From Tethya wilhelma (taxonomy: Eukaryota; Porifera; Demospongiae; Tethyida; Tethyidae), in assembly GCA_964030475.1 (NCBI GenBank), contig CAXIPT010000002.1, positions 12,754,270 to 12,818,269 on the forward strand: a stretch of DNA of 64,000 nt. Reading direction: 5' to 3'. The notes beneath the pieces were generated by a model. It was not told where the DNA came from, did no database searches, and saw nothing but the letters and a program-made list of their open reading frames with translations. Position numbers and translations under genes: made by a program. Shown here piece by piece: positions 32,601 to 52,990 of this stretch (its first letter is position 1; each line of letters starts with the position of its first letter).

Positions 32601-34332
32601 AAAAAAAAAGGCCACAAAAAAGGCCACAATAAATGCCTTCATATTGGAGTCTAGAATGGTGGACAAGACTGCAGCCCTTACTATTGATTTCAGCACACTG
32701 ACAGGATTCAAATGATATCCACTTTGTTATAGTTTGGACAATGTTGCATGTATTGAAACACACTGCATTAGAATTTGCAGCAAATAAACCATCCAAATGT
32801 TGACCAGTCAAGGTTATGCTGAGTTATGAGTACACATACCGTAGATCGGGAAATTTTTGTGTTCAAAATATTTTGTAAATAACATTTTCGGATATTTAAT
32901 TTTCGCAAATACAGTACATAGGAAAAAAAGGGTATCACGTTCAAAAGCTCACATTTGAAATTTTCACAGATTATAATTTTCGTAAATGCAGTGTCATAAT
33001 TTCCCGATCTACAGTACTACAAAGGATTATCCATTCCATGCAAACACACATGAAACATTTCACAAAAACTCCATTTTGTTATGTGAGACTCAATATTCTT
33101 GACTATAATAATAGTACACGACTCTCCTCTTACTCTAGCTCTACCAACAATGACCATATACTATACATACCTTCATCAGTGACTGTAAAAATAATGATGC
33201 CGAAGAATGAGGAGCTACTGGAGTGGCCCAGAGAGCTGGAACATATCCTGTGAAAGAAAAACCCACAATATCATAATATTATTCATGTACAGTATAGGTC
33301 CATGTTGATATAACAGCACATGTATGCCTGCATGGAAATTCAATAGAGAAAAAAAAATCTTGAGTGAGTTCTAGTAGCTCAGTGCTAAGAGCATTCAACT
33401 AGAATTCAAAGACCTATAGGGTCTGTATCCCAGCTCTACAAATCTCGCATTGGAGCAAAGAATAGTAGATTAAACTACTCTTTGCAGACACTAGTCAACT
33501 TTCAAACCATATCTCAAGGCCTACAGTACATGGAATGGCATGACCCACATGATACAAACATATGATCAGCATGTTCTTCCCGAGATGAGAAAGCATACAT
33601 ATACACTACATACTTGTAAAACAGAGCAGGTCAAGCACATAAGACTATTCTATTCAGTAGAGGAGTAGACTGCAAATCAGGACATGATTCTCTCTTTCAT
33701 CACCTGTTGATTGGATGGCATTGGCCCATCTCTCCTTGGCACCCACTCCTGGGGTTGGTCCCACCATGAGAGGTCCTCCATTGACCACAGCAGAGGCCTT
33801 CTTCTGTTTCTTGTGGGGATAAGGGGTGCTGGTGGCAAGGTAGGGAGAACGGACTGCAGGGAATTAAAGTAGGGTACAGTGAAGGATAAGAAATGCATGT
33901 ATTCAGAAAATTTATACATTCTGATTTCTGAAAATAATTTTTGATGCATTCCCAAGCTCCTTGTTTGCGAATATTTGCTTATAAATCTTTGCAAAGGAGA
34001 AGCCTGGGAATTAGACTATGCCTTACCAACTTTTCCTGGCTTTTTTGATCGAAATCCTTGAACAGCAGGCTTGGGACCATCTGCACACAGTGACCACATG
34101 TAGATGAATATTATATACGTTTCATATAAATTAGTGCAGTTTACAGAAAATACATCAAACACACTTTTACCTGGTGGTCTAGGTTGGTGGGTGCTACTGA
34201 CTGCTGAGATAGAGCTCACCTGTCAAAAAGTATCCAACATAAATGTACTATAATACGGCTATACTTTAGAGTATACAACAATCAATAAAGGACACATACG
34301 AAAGAAACACTGGACAAGTTGTCTTCGTCCAT
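29691..34332 (-). CDS. IQCE-like: IQCE-like gene, upstream (5') duplicate, 3'-truncated
   Basis: Exons in transcript order on the minus strand: 34332-34300 (MDEDNLSSVSF), 34219-34171 (VSSISAVSSTHQPRPPG), 34080-34027 (DGPKPAVQGFRSKKPGKV), 33853-33704, 33247-33171, 31182-31113, 30964-30735, 30582-30347, 30104-29927, then a partial exon beginning ~29742 (YQSESPAGGHSIT). The phases close throughout. The last exon is cut mid-codon-run at ~29691-29700 and joined to sequence preceding the next copy of exon 3, so all IQ motifs and the C-terminal tail are missing. Splicing from 29927 (phase 0) to 22228 (phase 0) would skip the junction and give an in-frame protein with the coiled-coil block twice. It is also the only copy with the promoter and start codon, so transcription of both duplicates probably starts here. 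Confidence 0.7.
31545..31749. repeat. Fold-back with 56-bp arms
   Basis: GATCATGCAGTAGCTACTAT to CCGTTCAATGAATTT (31545-31600) is mirrored at 31694-31749. The 93-bp loop is unrelated sequence. Confidence 0.9.
31935..32190. repeat. Direct repeat pair (~255 bp), unit 1
   Basis: TATGCTGATTACAAG, an A-rich run, GGCTACAAAAAGGCCACAAA, GCCTTCATATTGGAGTCTAG and ATCCACTTTGTTA recur in order at 32495-32750. The MITE 32205-32394 is inserted just after unit 1. Confidence 0.85.
32205..32394. mobile_element. TA-flanked MITE, CCGTATAGC family (copy 6, best preserved)
   Basis: Ends CCATATAGCGGGAAATTTTC and GAAATTTCCCGCTATACGG, flanked by TA. Internal words (GTGCAAAATTTTGTACAAAC, CGCGGCACGCGC) identify the family and match the insertion before the methyltransferase exon. 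Confidence 0.9.
32495..32750. repeat. Direct repeat pair (~255 bp), unit 2
   Basis: Second copy of the 31935 unit in the same orientation, with moderate divergence. Confidence 0.85.
32839..33014. mobile_element. TA-flanked MITE, CCGTAGATCGGG variant
   Basis: CCGTAGATCGGGAAATTTTT at the left and AATTTCCCGATCTACAG at the right, with TA on both flanks. The terminal three bases and TA are shared with the CCGTATAGC family, but the stem differs. Confidence 0.85.
33363..33440 (+). repeat. tRNA-like / SINE head sequence
   Basis: TAGCTCAGTGCTAAGAGCA resembles a tRNA D-arm/A box and GGGTCTGTATCCC a decayed B box. The anticodon and acceptor stems do not pair convincingly. Inverted relative to the paralogous copy at 28022-28098. 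Confidence 0.6.
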
Positions 34333-34451
34333 GGTTCCCACCACAACGCTCTAATTAACAATTTTTCATTTCAAAATTTCTCAGTTTGAAAAATTTCGGC
34401 ACGTGATAGTCACATGGTCTCAAAAATTCTGTGAAGAAGAAAAAGAGCGAG
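34333..34451. promoter_or_regulatory. 119-bp shared promoter between IQCE-like and mago nashi
   Basis: The two ATGs face away from each other across only 119 bases, so both 5' UTRs and core promoters must lie here. It has no TATA box; it is AT-rich with a GGCACGTGATAGTCACATGG stretch near the centre. Confidence 0.65.
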
Positions 34452-35551
34452 ATGTCAGATTTCTACGTTCGTTACTACGTTGGCCACAAAGGAAAGTTTG
34501 GGCATGAATTTTTGGAGTTTGAATTTAGACCTGATGGTAAGTTCGCGATAATCTAGATCACTGTTTGACAGTTATGTGTCCTGTACGTAAGCAAGTGAAG
34601 TGAAGGTACTTTATTGTCTTTTTCGAGATGCTTTAATGCTTTGCTATGGTCTTCTTCTAGGTCGACTACGCTATGCAAATAACAGCAACTACAAAAACGA
34701 CACTATGATCAGAAAAGAGGTTAGTATTAAACATATTTCTAAATAGAGCACACCTACAACAAATGCCCTGTGCTTGTCAAACAGGTAACTGTGAATAAAC
34801 TAGTAATGCAAGAGCTTAGAAAGATCATTGAAGATTCAGAAGTAAGTTTACAAAAGATTATTGTTTATTCACCTTCATTCGTAGTCTCACTAGTGAAACT
34901 ATTACACTCTCACTGACTTTGTCGGCCTCACTCCCTAAACAGATTCTACAAGAGGACGACAAGTTGTGGCCAGTACCTGATAGAATTGGAAGACAGGTAT
35001 GTGGATTTGCACTCTTAGATGGGGACATAATGCTGTTACATCCGTGTGCTGCTTTTATCTAGGAGTTGGAGATTGTGATGGGAGATCAGCATATATCATT
35101 CACCACAACCAAGATAGGAAGCCTACTGGACTGCAAGAACTCCAAGTGAGACTAGCAGATATATTACTGTATGATAGTTTGGATTGAAGCAGATTTTCAC
35201 CAGAAACAAACTTTAAAAGTTGTCTACAGTGTTTTGAGAGCTCTCTGGCTCTCTCATCTCAAGCTGAGATAGATCAAAAGCTCTTGAAATGTTTTAAAAT
35301 TTCGTTTCTGGTGAAAGTCTGATCATACCGTGCTACATTACCCTTCTCACAATAACTGAAGGTTCACCTTTTTGTGACCAGTCATTCTGAATGTCTGGTT
35401 TGTGAGTCTGGTTTTTTACTGTGTTTGCTGCAATCACTCTTCTTCTTGCAGGGATGAAGAGGGCCTAAGAATGTTCTACTATCTTGTTCAAGACCTCAAG
35501 TGTCTCGTGTTCAGTTTGATAGGCCTGCATTTCAAGATCAAACCCATCTAA
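34452..35551 (+). CDS. MAGOH: Protein mago nashi (exon junction complex)
   Basis: Core exon junction complex subunit that pairs with Y14 and locks eIF4A3 on spliced mRNA. Six exons: 34452-34536, 34661-34719, 34785-34841, 34943-34996, 35063-35145, 35452-35551. All junctions are GT-AG and the phases close to 438 nt, 145 residues, one short of human MAGOH. It begins [20 protein letters not shown], contains [21 protein letters not shown] and [20 protein letters not shown], and ends GLHFKIKPI, almost identical to animal orthologues. Note that exon 5 continues into an immediate TGA if the donor AAGTGAG is not used, so splicing of intron 5 is essential. Intron 5 carries a hairpin (35189-35325). 187 bp separates its stop from the next ATG. 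Confidence 0.97.
35189..35325. repeat. Inverted repeat in mago nashi intron 5
   Basis: CAGATTTTCACCAGAAACAA and CTTTAAAA are mirrored by TTTTAAAATTTCGTTTCTGG and TGAAAGTCTG, with further pairing in the GAGAGCTCTCTGGCTCTCTC centre. Confidence 0.8.
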
Positions 35552-35738
35552 ACGCTCAACAACAATACTAGATCGTTATAATACCTTATACATGCAACAC
35601 ACACGCACATACTTGCCAATTAAAAGAATTCCTCTCTTGCTCTGATCATGTTGTAAATTCATAATCTATGCTCTAGATTTTGTTTATGTGGCTTGTCGAC
35701 CACGTGGGTAATAAATTTTGGCACGTTTGTGAGAGGAA

Positions 35739-37645
35739 ATGGCGGACCCTTGGAGACGTCCTTCAGCCTTCCCTAGCGACAGTGAGTTCTCATTGTCTCA
35801 GACGGACGAGGTTCTCTTGAAGACTTCTTCGAGGAGAACCAGTACAGATGTGGTTGAAGTGACAACCGCAGCTGGTGATGCTGAGAAGAAGGACCGCTCT
35901 CCTGTGAAGCTCACAGAGAGTGAGAGAAGGAGGATAACATGGATGATTTATGCCATTGGCTTTGTGGTAGGCTGGCTAATGCAGTGTGTGTATGCATGAG
36001 ACCCAGAATGGTTTGGTTTGTCTGTGCTCAATGATATTGAATTAGGATTGATGTTATCATTCAGCTCATTTGGTTCTCTAGTCTGCTGGCATAATTTGCA
36101 CCCATACAGGAAGGGGTCTGGCTCTGCTAGACTAGTGGTTCTCATGAGTTGAATACTTGTGTACAGATTTAATAATGTACACATTGTGCACACATATTGT
36201 TCTGATCATAGGATTTATTTGGAGTGAGTATGATGATCTCCCTCCTACCAAAGCTGACTCGCAATCTCGGTGCAAGTCGAGCACTTGGTGGGATCATAGG
36301 TATGTCTTGTCTGGCGTCAAACACTAAACAGCTGCTCATTATTTTGTATTTGCTGTAGGATCATTTTATGGTACTCTGCAGGTCTTCTCGAGTCCTGTAA
36401 TGGTTAGTCTCACTCTTATCCTGTACTGTATAGATCTACATAGCGTAACCAAATAACACAATGTCATTGATTTACATTCACCACCCTCTGCAGGGCAAGT
36501 TTAGTGATATCTATGGTCGTAAAGTGATACTCCTTCTATCCTACGCTGGTCCTTGTCTGGGATATGTTGGTCTTGGACTATCAGGTTCACTGATAATGTT
36601 AGTGATATCTCGTATTCCAAATGGTGAGCACTGAAAATTTATTACATGGTAGCTACAATGTGTGATGTAGGTACATCTATGGTAAGAGGAACTAATGGTT
36701 TGTGTCACATTCCTATTGTTGGTGCATACATGTGTAGGTATCCTAAAGCATGGTCTCTCTGTCAGTAAAGCCTATCTCAGTGACATCACTCACAAAAGAG
36801 ACAGACAAACTGTTCTAGGTCATTTCAACGCCATCAGTAGTCTTGGTTTCATCTTCGGTCCTCTCCTCAGTGGCTACGTGGCCGACTGGGACCCTTCACT
36901 GCGCACCAGTCTGCTAGCAAGTGCCTTCATCTTTGGCTTCAATTTCCTTCTTGTCTTATTCTTGGTGCCGTCTCTCTCTTCTGACGAAGATGGAGCAAAA
37001 GATTCAACGAAAGACTTGAAAGAAATGTGGAGGAATTTTGATTTCAAATACTTTGTGTCGACGATGAACGTTTTGAAGGGAATTCATTGGAGAGAAATAT
37101 ACGACCTTATTTCGATACGTTTCCTACTAACCTTCTCTGTCATGATGTTTAGGAACAATTTCCCCGTGTTTCTAGAAGAACATTTCCCGATGGATAACAC
37201 CGCACTCGGAAAAATCTTAGCCTTCAATGGCATTGCCTCTGCTGTGGCATCTGCTACGAGCGGACAAATCTCAAAACTCTACAAAAATCACATCCTCCAG
37301 TTGATTCACTTCACCATTCTCCTAACACTGGCTCTACTGGGCCTCACATTTGCTCCAACATTTTATTTCATCGTTGCCCTCCTTGTCCCACTATCCCTAG
37401 CCACCTCCAACTTGAGAATCTGCATGTTGAGCCTGATGCTGCAGAAAGGGAGGGAGAACGAGCGAGGTGCTATTATCGGACTGGCCAATGCCATGAGTTC
37501 GGTGAGTCGTATGCTGGCTCCAACTGTTGTGGGCTTTGCTCAGGAGTACAGTGTCGAACTGGCGGGCTATTTTGGAGCAATGATGGCTGGTTCGGCTGTG
37601 GTGTGTCTGATGGTGATGCCTGGAGACAAGACAAAGCATGATTAG
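35739..37645 (+). CDS. MFSD9: Major facilitator transporter, MFSD9-like
   Basis: Twelve-helix-type MFS carrier of 465 residues; the substrate of MFSD9 is not established. Exons: 35739-35966, 36212-36299, 36359-36402, 36494-36623, 36738-37645, all GT-AG, total 1398 nt. The cytosolic N-terminus (~65 residues, acidic/serine-rich) precedes helix 1 (WMIYAIGFVDLFGVSMM). The MFS signature loop 2-3 reads GKFSDIYGRKVIL. The helix 4-5 region GILKHGLSVSKAYLSDI and GHFNAISSLGFIFGPLLSGY are what I recognise as MFSD9. The second half has RFLLTFSVMMFRNNFPVFL and a RENERGAIIGLANAMSS helix. A poly(A) signal AATAAA is at 37727-37732. Confidence 0.88.
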
Positions 37646-37726
37646 GACTAGGGAGCAGCAGTTCAATTGTTTATTGTTTTTTTTTTTTAATTGAAATTAA
37701 GGAGAAATAGTTTGTTGTTGCATGTG

Positions 37727-37732
37727 AATAAA
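37727..37732 (+). terminator. Poly(A) signal of MFSD9-like gene
   Basis: AATAAA, 82 bases after the stop, following a T-run. The next ATG (translin) is 340 bases on. Confidence 0.8.
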
Positions 37733-38070
37733 ACCACACCCCTGTACTATAGTTGGACACGTGTTGAAATTATAGGACAGAGAAGAGCTGCAAGATCTGA
37801 TCTCTATCCTGCCAAATTTGGTAAATTTATACTCTCGTTCATTAAAGTAGGATGTTGATGAACTGCAATTATCATACCATGACACTATTTGAGTGCAAAT
37901 AATCAATAATTTGTCTTGCTGCTTCAATGAGGCTTTTGCTAGATTGACTGTACTAGACCAATGCATGTTAAAGTATGTGTATATACATGATATTAATGCA
38001 TTACTGACATACATTATAAATGAATGTGTCTACTGATACCTTCTTGGGTGTCTTCCATGCACTGTAGACT

Positions 38071-39007
38071 ATGTCAGGTAGTGAAGCTGCCCCTGGAGCT
38101 ACTGCTGGTGAGGGTGGTGATCGTGAATTAGAACGCCAAGACACCACTGCATCTGCTGTCAGTTTGATGGAGGAAGAGGAGGGAGGGGGTGAGTCTGTCT
38201 CGGGGAGACAAGCGGAGGGAGAGAAGAGGGGCGATAGCAGCTCCTTGGCTGTGGTGGACGAGGTGTTGGCTCTGTTTGGAGGCATTCAAGAGACGTTTGA
38301 ATGTGAGCAAGAAAAAAGGGAGGTAAGTATAAAAGAAAGATGGTTAGACTGGTAGATAATGTAAGTTACCCTGTTTGTATGTGATTCACCAGACCATGCA
38401 ATAATTATAATGTCAAAATCCATAATGGGTTGTGTCTTTGTCCTTTGTCTGTGTTACTATGTAGCAAATTCGAACGGTGGTGAAAGACCTCGAGCAAACT
38501 GCTCGCTCAATTTACACCACGATGCAAGCCATGCATCAGTGTCATTCAAAAGATGGTAAGTCTATAGCAGGCTAGCCGGCCCACGTAACGCACGTACCTA
38601 ACTATAGATGTGTCCACTCTTCTTACCCTTAGTCTCTCATAATGTGATAATGTTTTGTGTTACCCTCAGTTGCTCAGCTGTGTGCTAAGGCTAGGAGCCC
38701 TTTTGAAGATGTGAAGAAGCATATTCAAGTACTCAAACCTCTGATACCCTCTAACGACTATTACAGGTATTAAACGAATAGTGTCACTATATAGGTGCTG
38801 TTTTATTACCAGAAATAAAAAATGCGTGACGTTTTGTGATGTTTTTTGTTGACAAACACGCAATAGTTAGAGCTACCAGCACAAGCTAGTATCCGGACGT
38901 GGTACCCTGATTGTGTTAGAAACGAAACAAAAAACATCACAAGAGGTCATAGAACGTCATAAAATGTCAGGCATTTTTTTTTATAGTCAACTAGAATGTA
39001 GATGGGA

Positions 39008-39060
<53 letters not shown>

Positions 39061-40061
39061 TGTGTGTGCGTGCGTGTGTGCTCACATCCATTTGTTAATT
39101 TCTGATCTCCTAGAGACACATCTCTCCACTCACGTACACCTTGTCAGGTACAACGATCATTGGAGGTTTGTGTTCCAGCGTCTCTCCTTCCTGTCCTCCC
39201 TCATCATCTACCTGGAGACCAGCCGACTCGCCACTAGAGAGGAGGTGGCTCAAATGATAGGAGGTACATGGTGCACCTATACCAGGCCTTCCTAATGACT
39301 ATGAAATTATGCATGTATTTTGCATAGAAGTCTTATTGAATGGTCAGCCTCATTTCTCTAACCTAGTTATGGAATCAATCCATGTAGCACCAGCTTGATT
39401 AGTTTCAGTCTTAGTACAGTATGTTATACGTTGTACATACAAATTTCCACTTCATGTTGTACGTTGTACATGCAAATTTCCACTTCATGTCATTGGTTCA
39501 TTCTTCCACCAGACATAGGAGTGACCCACTATTAACATTGTTGGGGAATACTTTTTTGTGCATGAACATGCATACATGTTAATGTCCAGACCATGTACTA
39601 TATAGTACATATAATAATTTTTACTGTGGAAATTTTAGATGAAACTTAGGAGAGCATTTGATGAGGATTACCAGTTTTCTTAGCAATATGATTTAGTAAT
39701 ACCACAATTATGTGCAGAATTGTAAATTTCTCTGTGTAGTTTGTGTGAAAAGAGAGGATGGATTTCACATTGATTTGGAGGACTTTCTACTGGGGTTGCT
39801 TTCAATGTGCAATGAATTGGTTAGTCTTTGCTTGACAATTTTTGAGATAAAACTTTACGTTAATGTGATCATCTTATTTTCACCATTTATGCCCAATGCA
39901 TTTGCATACACCTTTGGTATGCTAAGAGTAGTAAGTACTGTGTGGTGTGTTGTGTGTGTAGGAAAACATGGCAGGATGTTGTGGTTTTCAATGGTGTTGT
40001 CACCTGTGTTGTTGGTCAGATTAAATGTGATTAGTGACCTCAGTCTGCCCTCTTGCAGCTC

Positions 40062-40103
<42 letters not shown>

Positions 40104-40224
40104 AGGAGGTAAGACATGCAAATGTCAATTAGCGCATTCCAATCACATGAGCATTATAGTTTTGCACCTACCATGCTGAGTCAGCAAAAGTATTGAATTG
40201 ACACTCGTGTGTCGTACCTACTCT

Positions 40225-40267
<43 letters not shown>

Positions 40268-42641
40268 GTGTAGGGAGATACATAACTTGTGCCTCTGCTG
40301 AGTCAGCAAGCACGTGCAGGTGATTAAATCCACTTTGCATAAAAATGCAATATATTGAGGTCACATGACTGGAATGCAATATCGTACATGACAGCCTTGT
40401 CCTAGATCCTTCATATGTGCTTCCATTATGCTGTACAGCTGTTTTTAGAGATGCCTTTGCTGTAGTGGGTTGTACTCTGGCCTACCTTGGTGGTCCATAT
40501 AATTATAGGCCCTTACCTGCCTGTGGGTGGGGACTAGAGTAAGTTAGTTAGTTAATAGTTGGGTGCCCACGATAAGCGCTATAAGATTGTATTGATTATG
40601 GGATGCTAAAAATTGTATAACTTACTCTTTAATCATTGTTCATGTTGAAGTTGTAGCCTCGTACCCAGGCCTATCCTGTGAAACGTGAAGGAACCATGCC
40701 TACACGGGAATGAGGCTATTGAAGTTATATTATGTAGTTAAAGTTTATTTGCTTGCATGGAGTATATAGTACACCTTTTCCTTTGCACAAATCAAATTTT
40801 GTTGTAAGTCTAATTGTGTATGTCGTTTTCTTGTGACTGGAACACATCTGAGAGTACAACTCAAGAGTAGCAAAAACTGACTAAAGTTATGTGGGCCTAT
40901 AGTGTATTGATTTGCATGTGTCCATATGCTTTAGTGATGCTGATAGATATACTGTATATATAGTTATCCTACTTTCACCAAGTTAGAGCTTTTGACTGTA
41001 TTCTTTGGCTTCTAATCCAATTCTTGTCCATGGATGCAGCTATAGAGTGTATGCATACAATAATAGTTAATAATTAGGCCCTGTACATGTATATGACATC
41101 GTGTGCACACACGTGTAGATGTCGTTTCTTTGACTTCAAAGGTTTATTGGCTAATTATTGTATTGGAGGTGGTTTTGTGTGATGAGCCAATCTCAATGAC
41201 CATCTGGAGGAATGTAAGCCATCTTCCAAATTAGGCAATAATTTTCATCACATAAAATGTCAATGCCCCGAAAAATTTCTTTATAATTACAATAAATTAT
41301 GAAAAATCATTTTTAAGCTCAGTTCAGGAGAATTTGGTTTCATCCTTTTAATTCTCTTTGAGTCTTTAAAAGTACAAATGCTCCATATATGTAGCCTCAA
41401 ACCAGGCTCTCTCTCGCTATTTTTTTTTTGAGTCAGATTACACTGCCAAAGTGAGTTTTTTTGCAAGAGGCAGCCATCATGGGACAGTTCTCGAGCCCAC
41501 CCCAATGTGGTGAAACTACATGAAGTGCTTATTATTGTTTTTGTATAATTGGCATGCAGAAAAAAAATTAGCGGCAGAGAGCCTGGTACGAGGCTATCAT
41601 AATTTTATGTGCACTTGCGTGTGTATTGAATGAAGAGATATTTTAACTTGCTCTGTCCTTGTAAAGCCTTTAAGGCTTGCCCTACCTTAGGCTTGTTCTT
41701 AGACTCACCCCTATTGTGTAGCCTCGTACCCAGGCTCTCTCCTTTGACCTTTCACTCTTGGAAAGGAAGGAGAGAGCCTGGGTGGCGAGGCTTGAGGAGG
41801 GAGGGGCTTGGGTGCGAGGCTACCAATTGACAGATCAAGTCTTCAAATCAAGTGAAGCTTGCCTAGTAGACAATCGTACATGTATGTATGCCTATATATG
41901 CCTATCTATGACCCAATGCATGCAGCTATTTGACACTATACCTGTACATGCATACATATACTGCATTGCATAATTTCGGGCATGTAATCTTCGAAAATTG
42001 TGAACACCTGGTGTCTATGCTGCCATGCCACCTGATTACTTTACAAGATTAGAGATTGGGTATTGAAAACTTTTATACAAGAGAAACAAACTACTTTTAT
42101 ATAAATCATAACATTTAAGGGTGCTCTTCAGTTGACTGCAGGTTCAATATTTTGATATGCACACCTTTACGTTTATTTTGGCCAATCCATAACAAGTTAA
42201 TTTGCCTTGTAAAGATTGTAATGATGGAATGTTGCCTCCTCTCTCATAGCATGTGCAGTACATGCTCTCTCAGATAAACACTAATATCATTTGATCTCTG
42301 ACGCACATAATTTTTTATTGCGTGGATAAGATTGCTTCTGTCAAGAATATGTACCATTCTTGCTTCTGTGACGCAATGTTATTCATACTATTGACTCACA
42401 TACACGATTGTACACTTTCATCTATATGCAGTCAAGGCTTGCAGTGAACAGTGTCATTCTGGAAGACTACAAGCGACCATGTGAGATTGCCACCTTTATC
42501 TCTGACCTGTCGGCTGGATTTAGACTCTTGAATCTGAAGAACGACATCCTTCGAAAGAGATTTGATTCCCTCAAGTATGACTTAAAGAAAGTCGAAGAGG
42601 TTGTCTATGATATATCCATTCGTGGTTTAAAGCCTACTTAG
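38071..42641 (+). CDS. TSN: Translin
   Basis: Single-stranded nucleic-acid-binding octamer subunit; with TRAX it forms the C3PO endoribonuclease that assists RISC activation and tRNA maturation. Six exons: 38071-38322, 38465-38555, 38670-38766, 39148-39263, 39740-39819, 42432-42641, GT-AG and phase-consistent, 846 nt, 281 residues. The conserved core is plain: QIRTVVKDLEQTARSIYT, WRFVFQRLSFLSSLIIYLET, REDGFHIDLEDFLLGLLS, and the near-invariant GFRLLNLKNDILRKRFD with KKVEEVVYDISIRG. Human translin has 228 residues; the excess is an N-terminal acidic/Gly-rich extension (GATAGEGGDRELERQ, MEEEEGGGES) not found in vertebrates. The ATG chosen is the only one in frame after an upstream AG. Intron 5 is 2.6 kb and full of GT repeats and hairpins. 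Confidence 0.95.
39012..39086. repeat. (GT)n microsatellite in translin intron 3
   Basis: Long GT run with TGCGTGCG interruptions; source of spurious CVCVC frames. Confidence 0.95.
40063..40271. repeat. Two (GT)n tracts in translin intron 5
   Basis: GT runs at about 40063-40100 and 40226-40271, separated by unique sequence including GCTGAGTCAGCA, which occurs twice (~40175 and ~40298). Confidence 0.9.
40656..40721. repeat. GCCTC-ended hairpin element
   Basis: GTAGCCTCGTACCCAGGCCT and GGGAATGAGGCTAT face each other across about 30 bases. Member of the dispersed family listed at 23573. Confidence 0.75.
41390..41600. repeat. GCCTC-ended element, ~210 bp
   Basis: Left GTAGCCTCAAACCAGGCTCT, right AGAGAGCCTGGTACGAGGCT; the ends are inverted copies and the interior is unique. 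Confidence 0.8.
41717..41822. repeat. GCCTC-ended hairpin, double stem
   Basis: GTAGCCTCGTACCCAGGCTC with TCTCC is mirrored by GGAGAGAGCCTGGG and again by GGGTGCGAGGCTAC. Confidence 0.85.
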
Positions 42642-42988
42642 CTAGCTTTTTGCTGAAGAAATTTGGTTTAATTTTTTGCCAATTATAGTACAAAACAACG
42701 TATCATGATTCAATCTCAGCTATTTAGCTCCATGCACCATGCACTCTTACATAAAAATTAATATAATTTAATCTTTTTGTAATTATTCATTTCCTGTTTG
42801 AACGGAAGCTTTTGTGTCTATAAAATAATTAAAACCAGCTGCTATATGACAAGTTTTCTTTTTGTCCTTGGTCGGGTTAACAGTGTCAGAGTGCTCATCT
42901 TTTGATCTGTGTCACCAACTGTATACGACTTCCAGTGTTTTCCTACTTCTGTCTACGTGGACTTGACTCAGTGGATTCAACCATAGCC

Positions 42989-52305
<9,317 letters not shown>

Positions 52306-52665
52306 ACTCCTCCTCCTCAATCCGTTATGTTATCAGTCTATGTAATTTTACACATACTTGTGCACGACATTGTATATTATTGTGTGTGTGTGACTTGTAA
52401 TGTAATTATCCAGTATCATCATCTCTGTTGAGTTGTATTAGTCAAACACTGTTTTGCCACACACACCATTCTTGTAATTTTTGGACTCTAGTAGTTTGCT
52501 TTACTAGTTTACTAGCAATAATGGACAGCGAAGGGAACAATAGGAAAAGCTTATAATCATTAACTTTTTTTCATTTTCATGTTGTCATTTCATCTTGTTT
52601 GTAAATACAATAATTGTCATGATACATCCATGCCTGTAACTATGTGAGTTGACATTGCATTGATC

Positions 52666-52671
52666 AATAAA
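52666..52671 (+). terminator. Poly(A) signal of SMAD gene
   Basis: AATAAA 361 bases after the stop. The convergent NLR gene ends at 52991, so the two 3' ends are within 330 bases. Confidence 0.6.
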
Positions 52672-52990
52672 TTAAATATAGTATAATACCATAGATAATA
52701 TAGTATATTATCTATGATAATACATTTACATGATGTTGAAATTTTATGCATGTATGTAGCCTGGTATCTTCAATATATTGCGTATAATGAAAGCAATATT
52801 ATGAGCAATAATTATAGGAACATTTTATAGGTAACTAAAAAATCTGAAGAGAAAAAGCTATGAGAAACATGCATAATTATTATGCAGAAGCTTTTAATTC
52901 TCCCCATGCAATCAGGGATCTGATCATGAATTTGTACTATACGTTCAGTAACACATGTATCATAATTTATCTACATAGATACATATTGAG

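Noticed and set aside
33363..33440. Functional tRNA gene
   Set aside because: D-arm-like part is good, but the acceptor and anticodon stems do not pair and the B box is degraded.
42902..42988. Upstream start for the SMAD gene
   Set aside because: The frame is open upstream, but MSFLPSSIGISQQPIIKRLL from 42989 matches the SMAD3 N-terminus, so upstream codons are 5' UTR.
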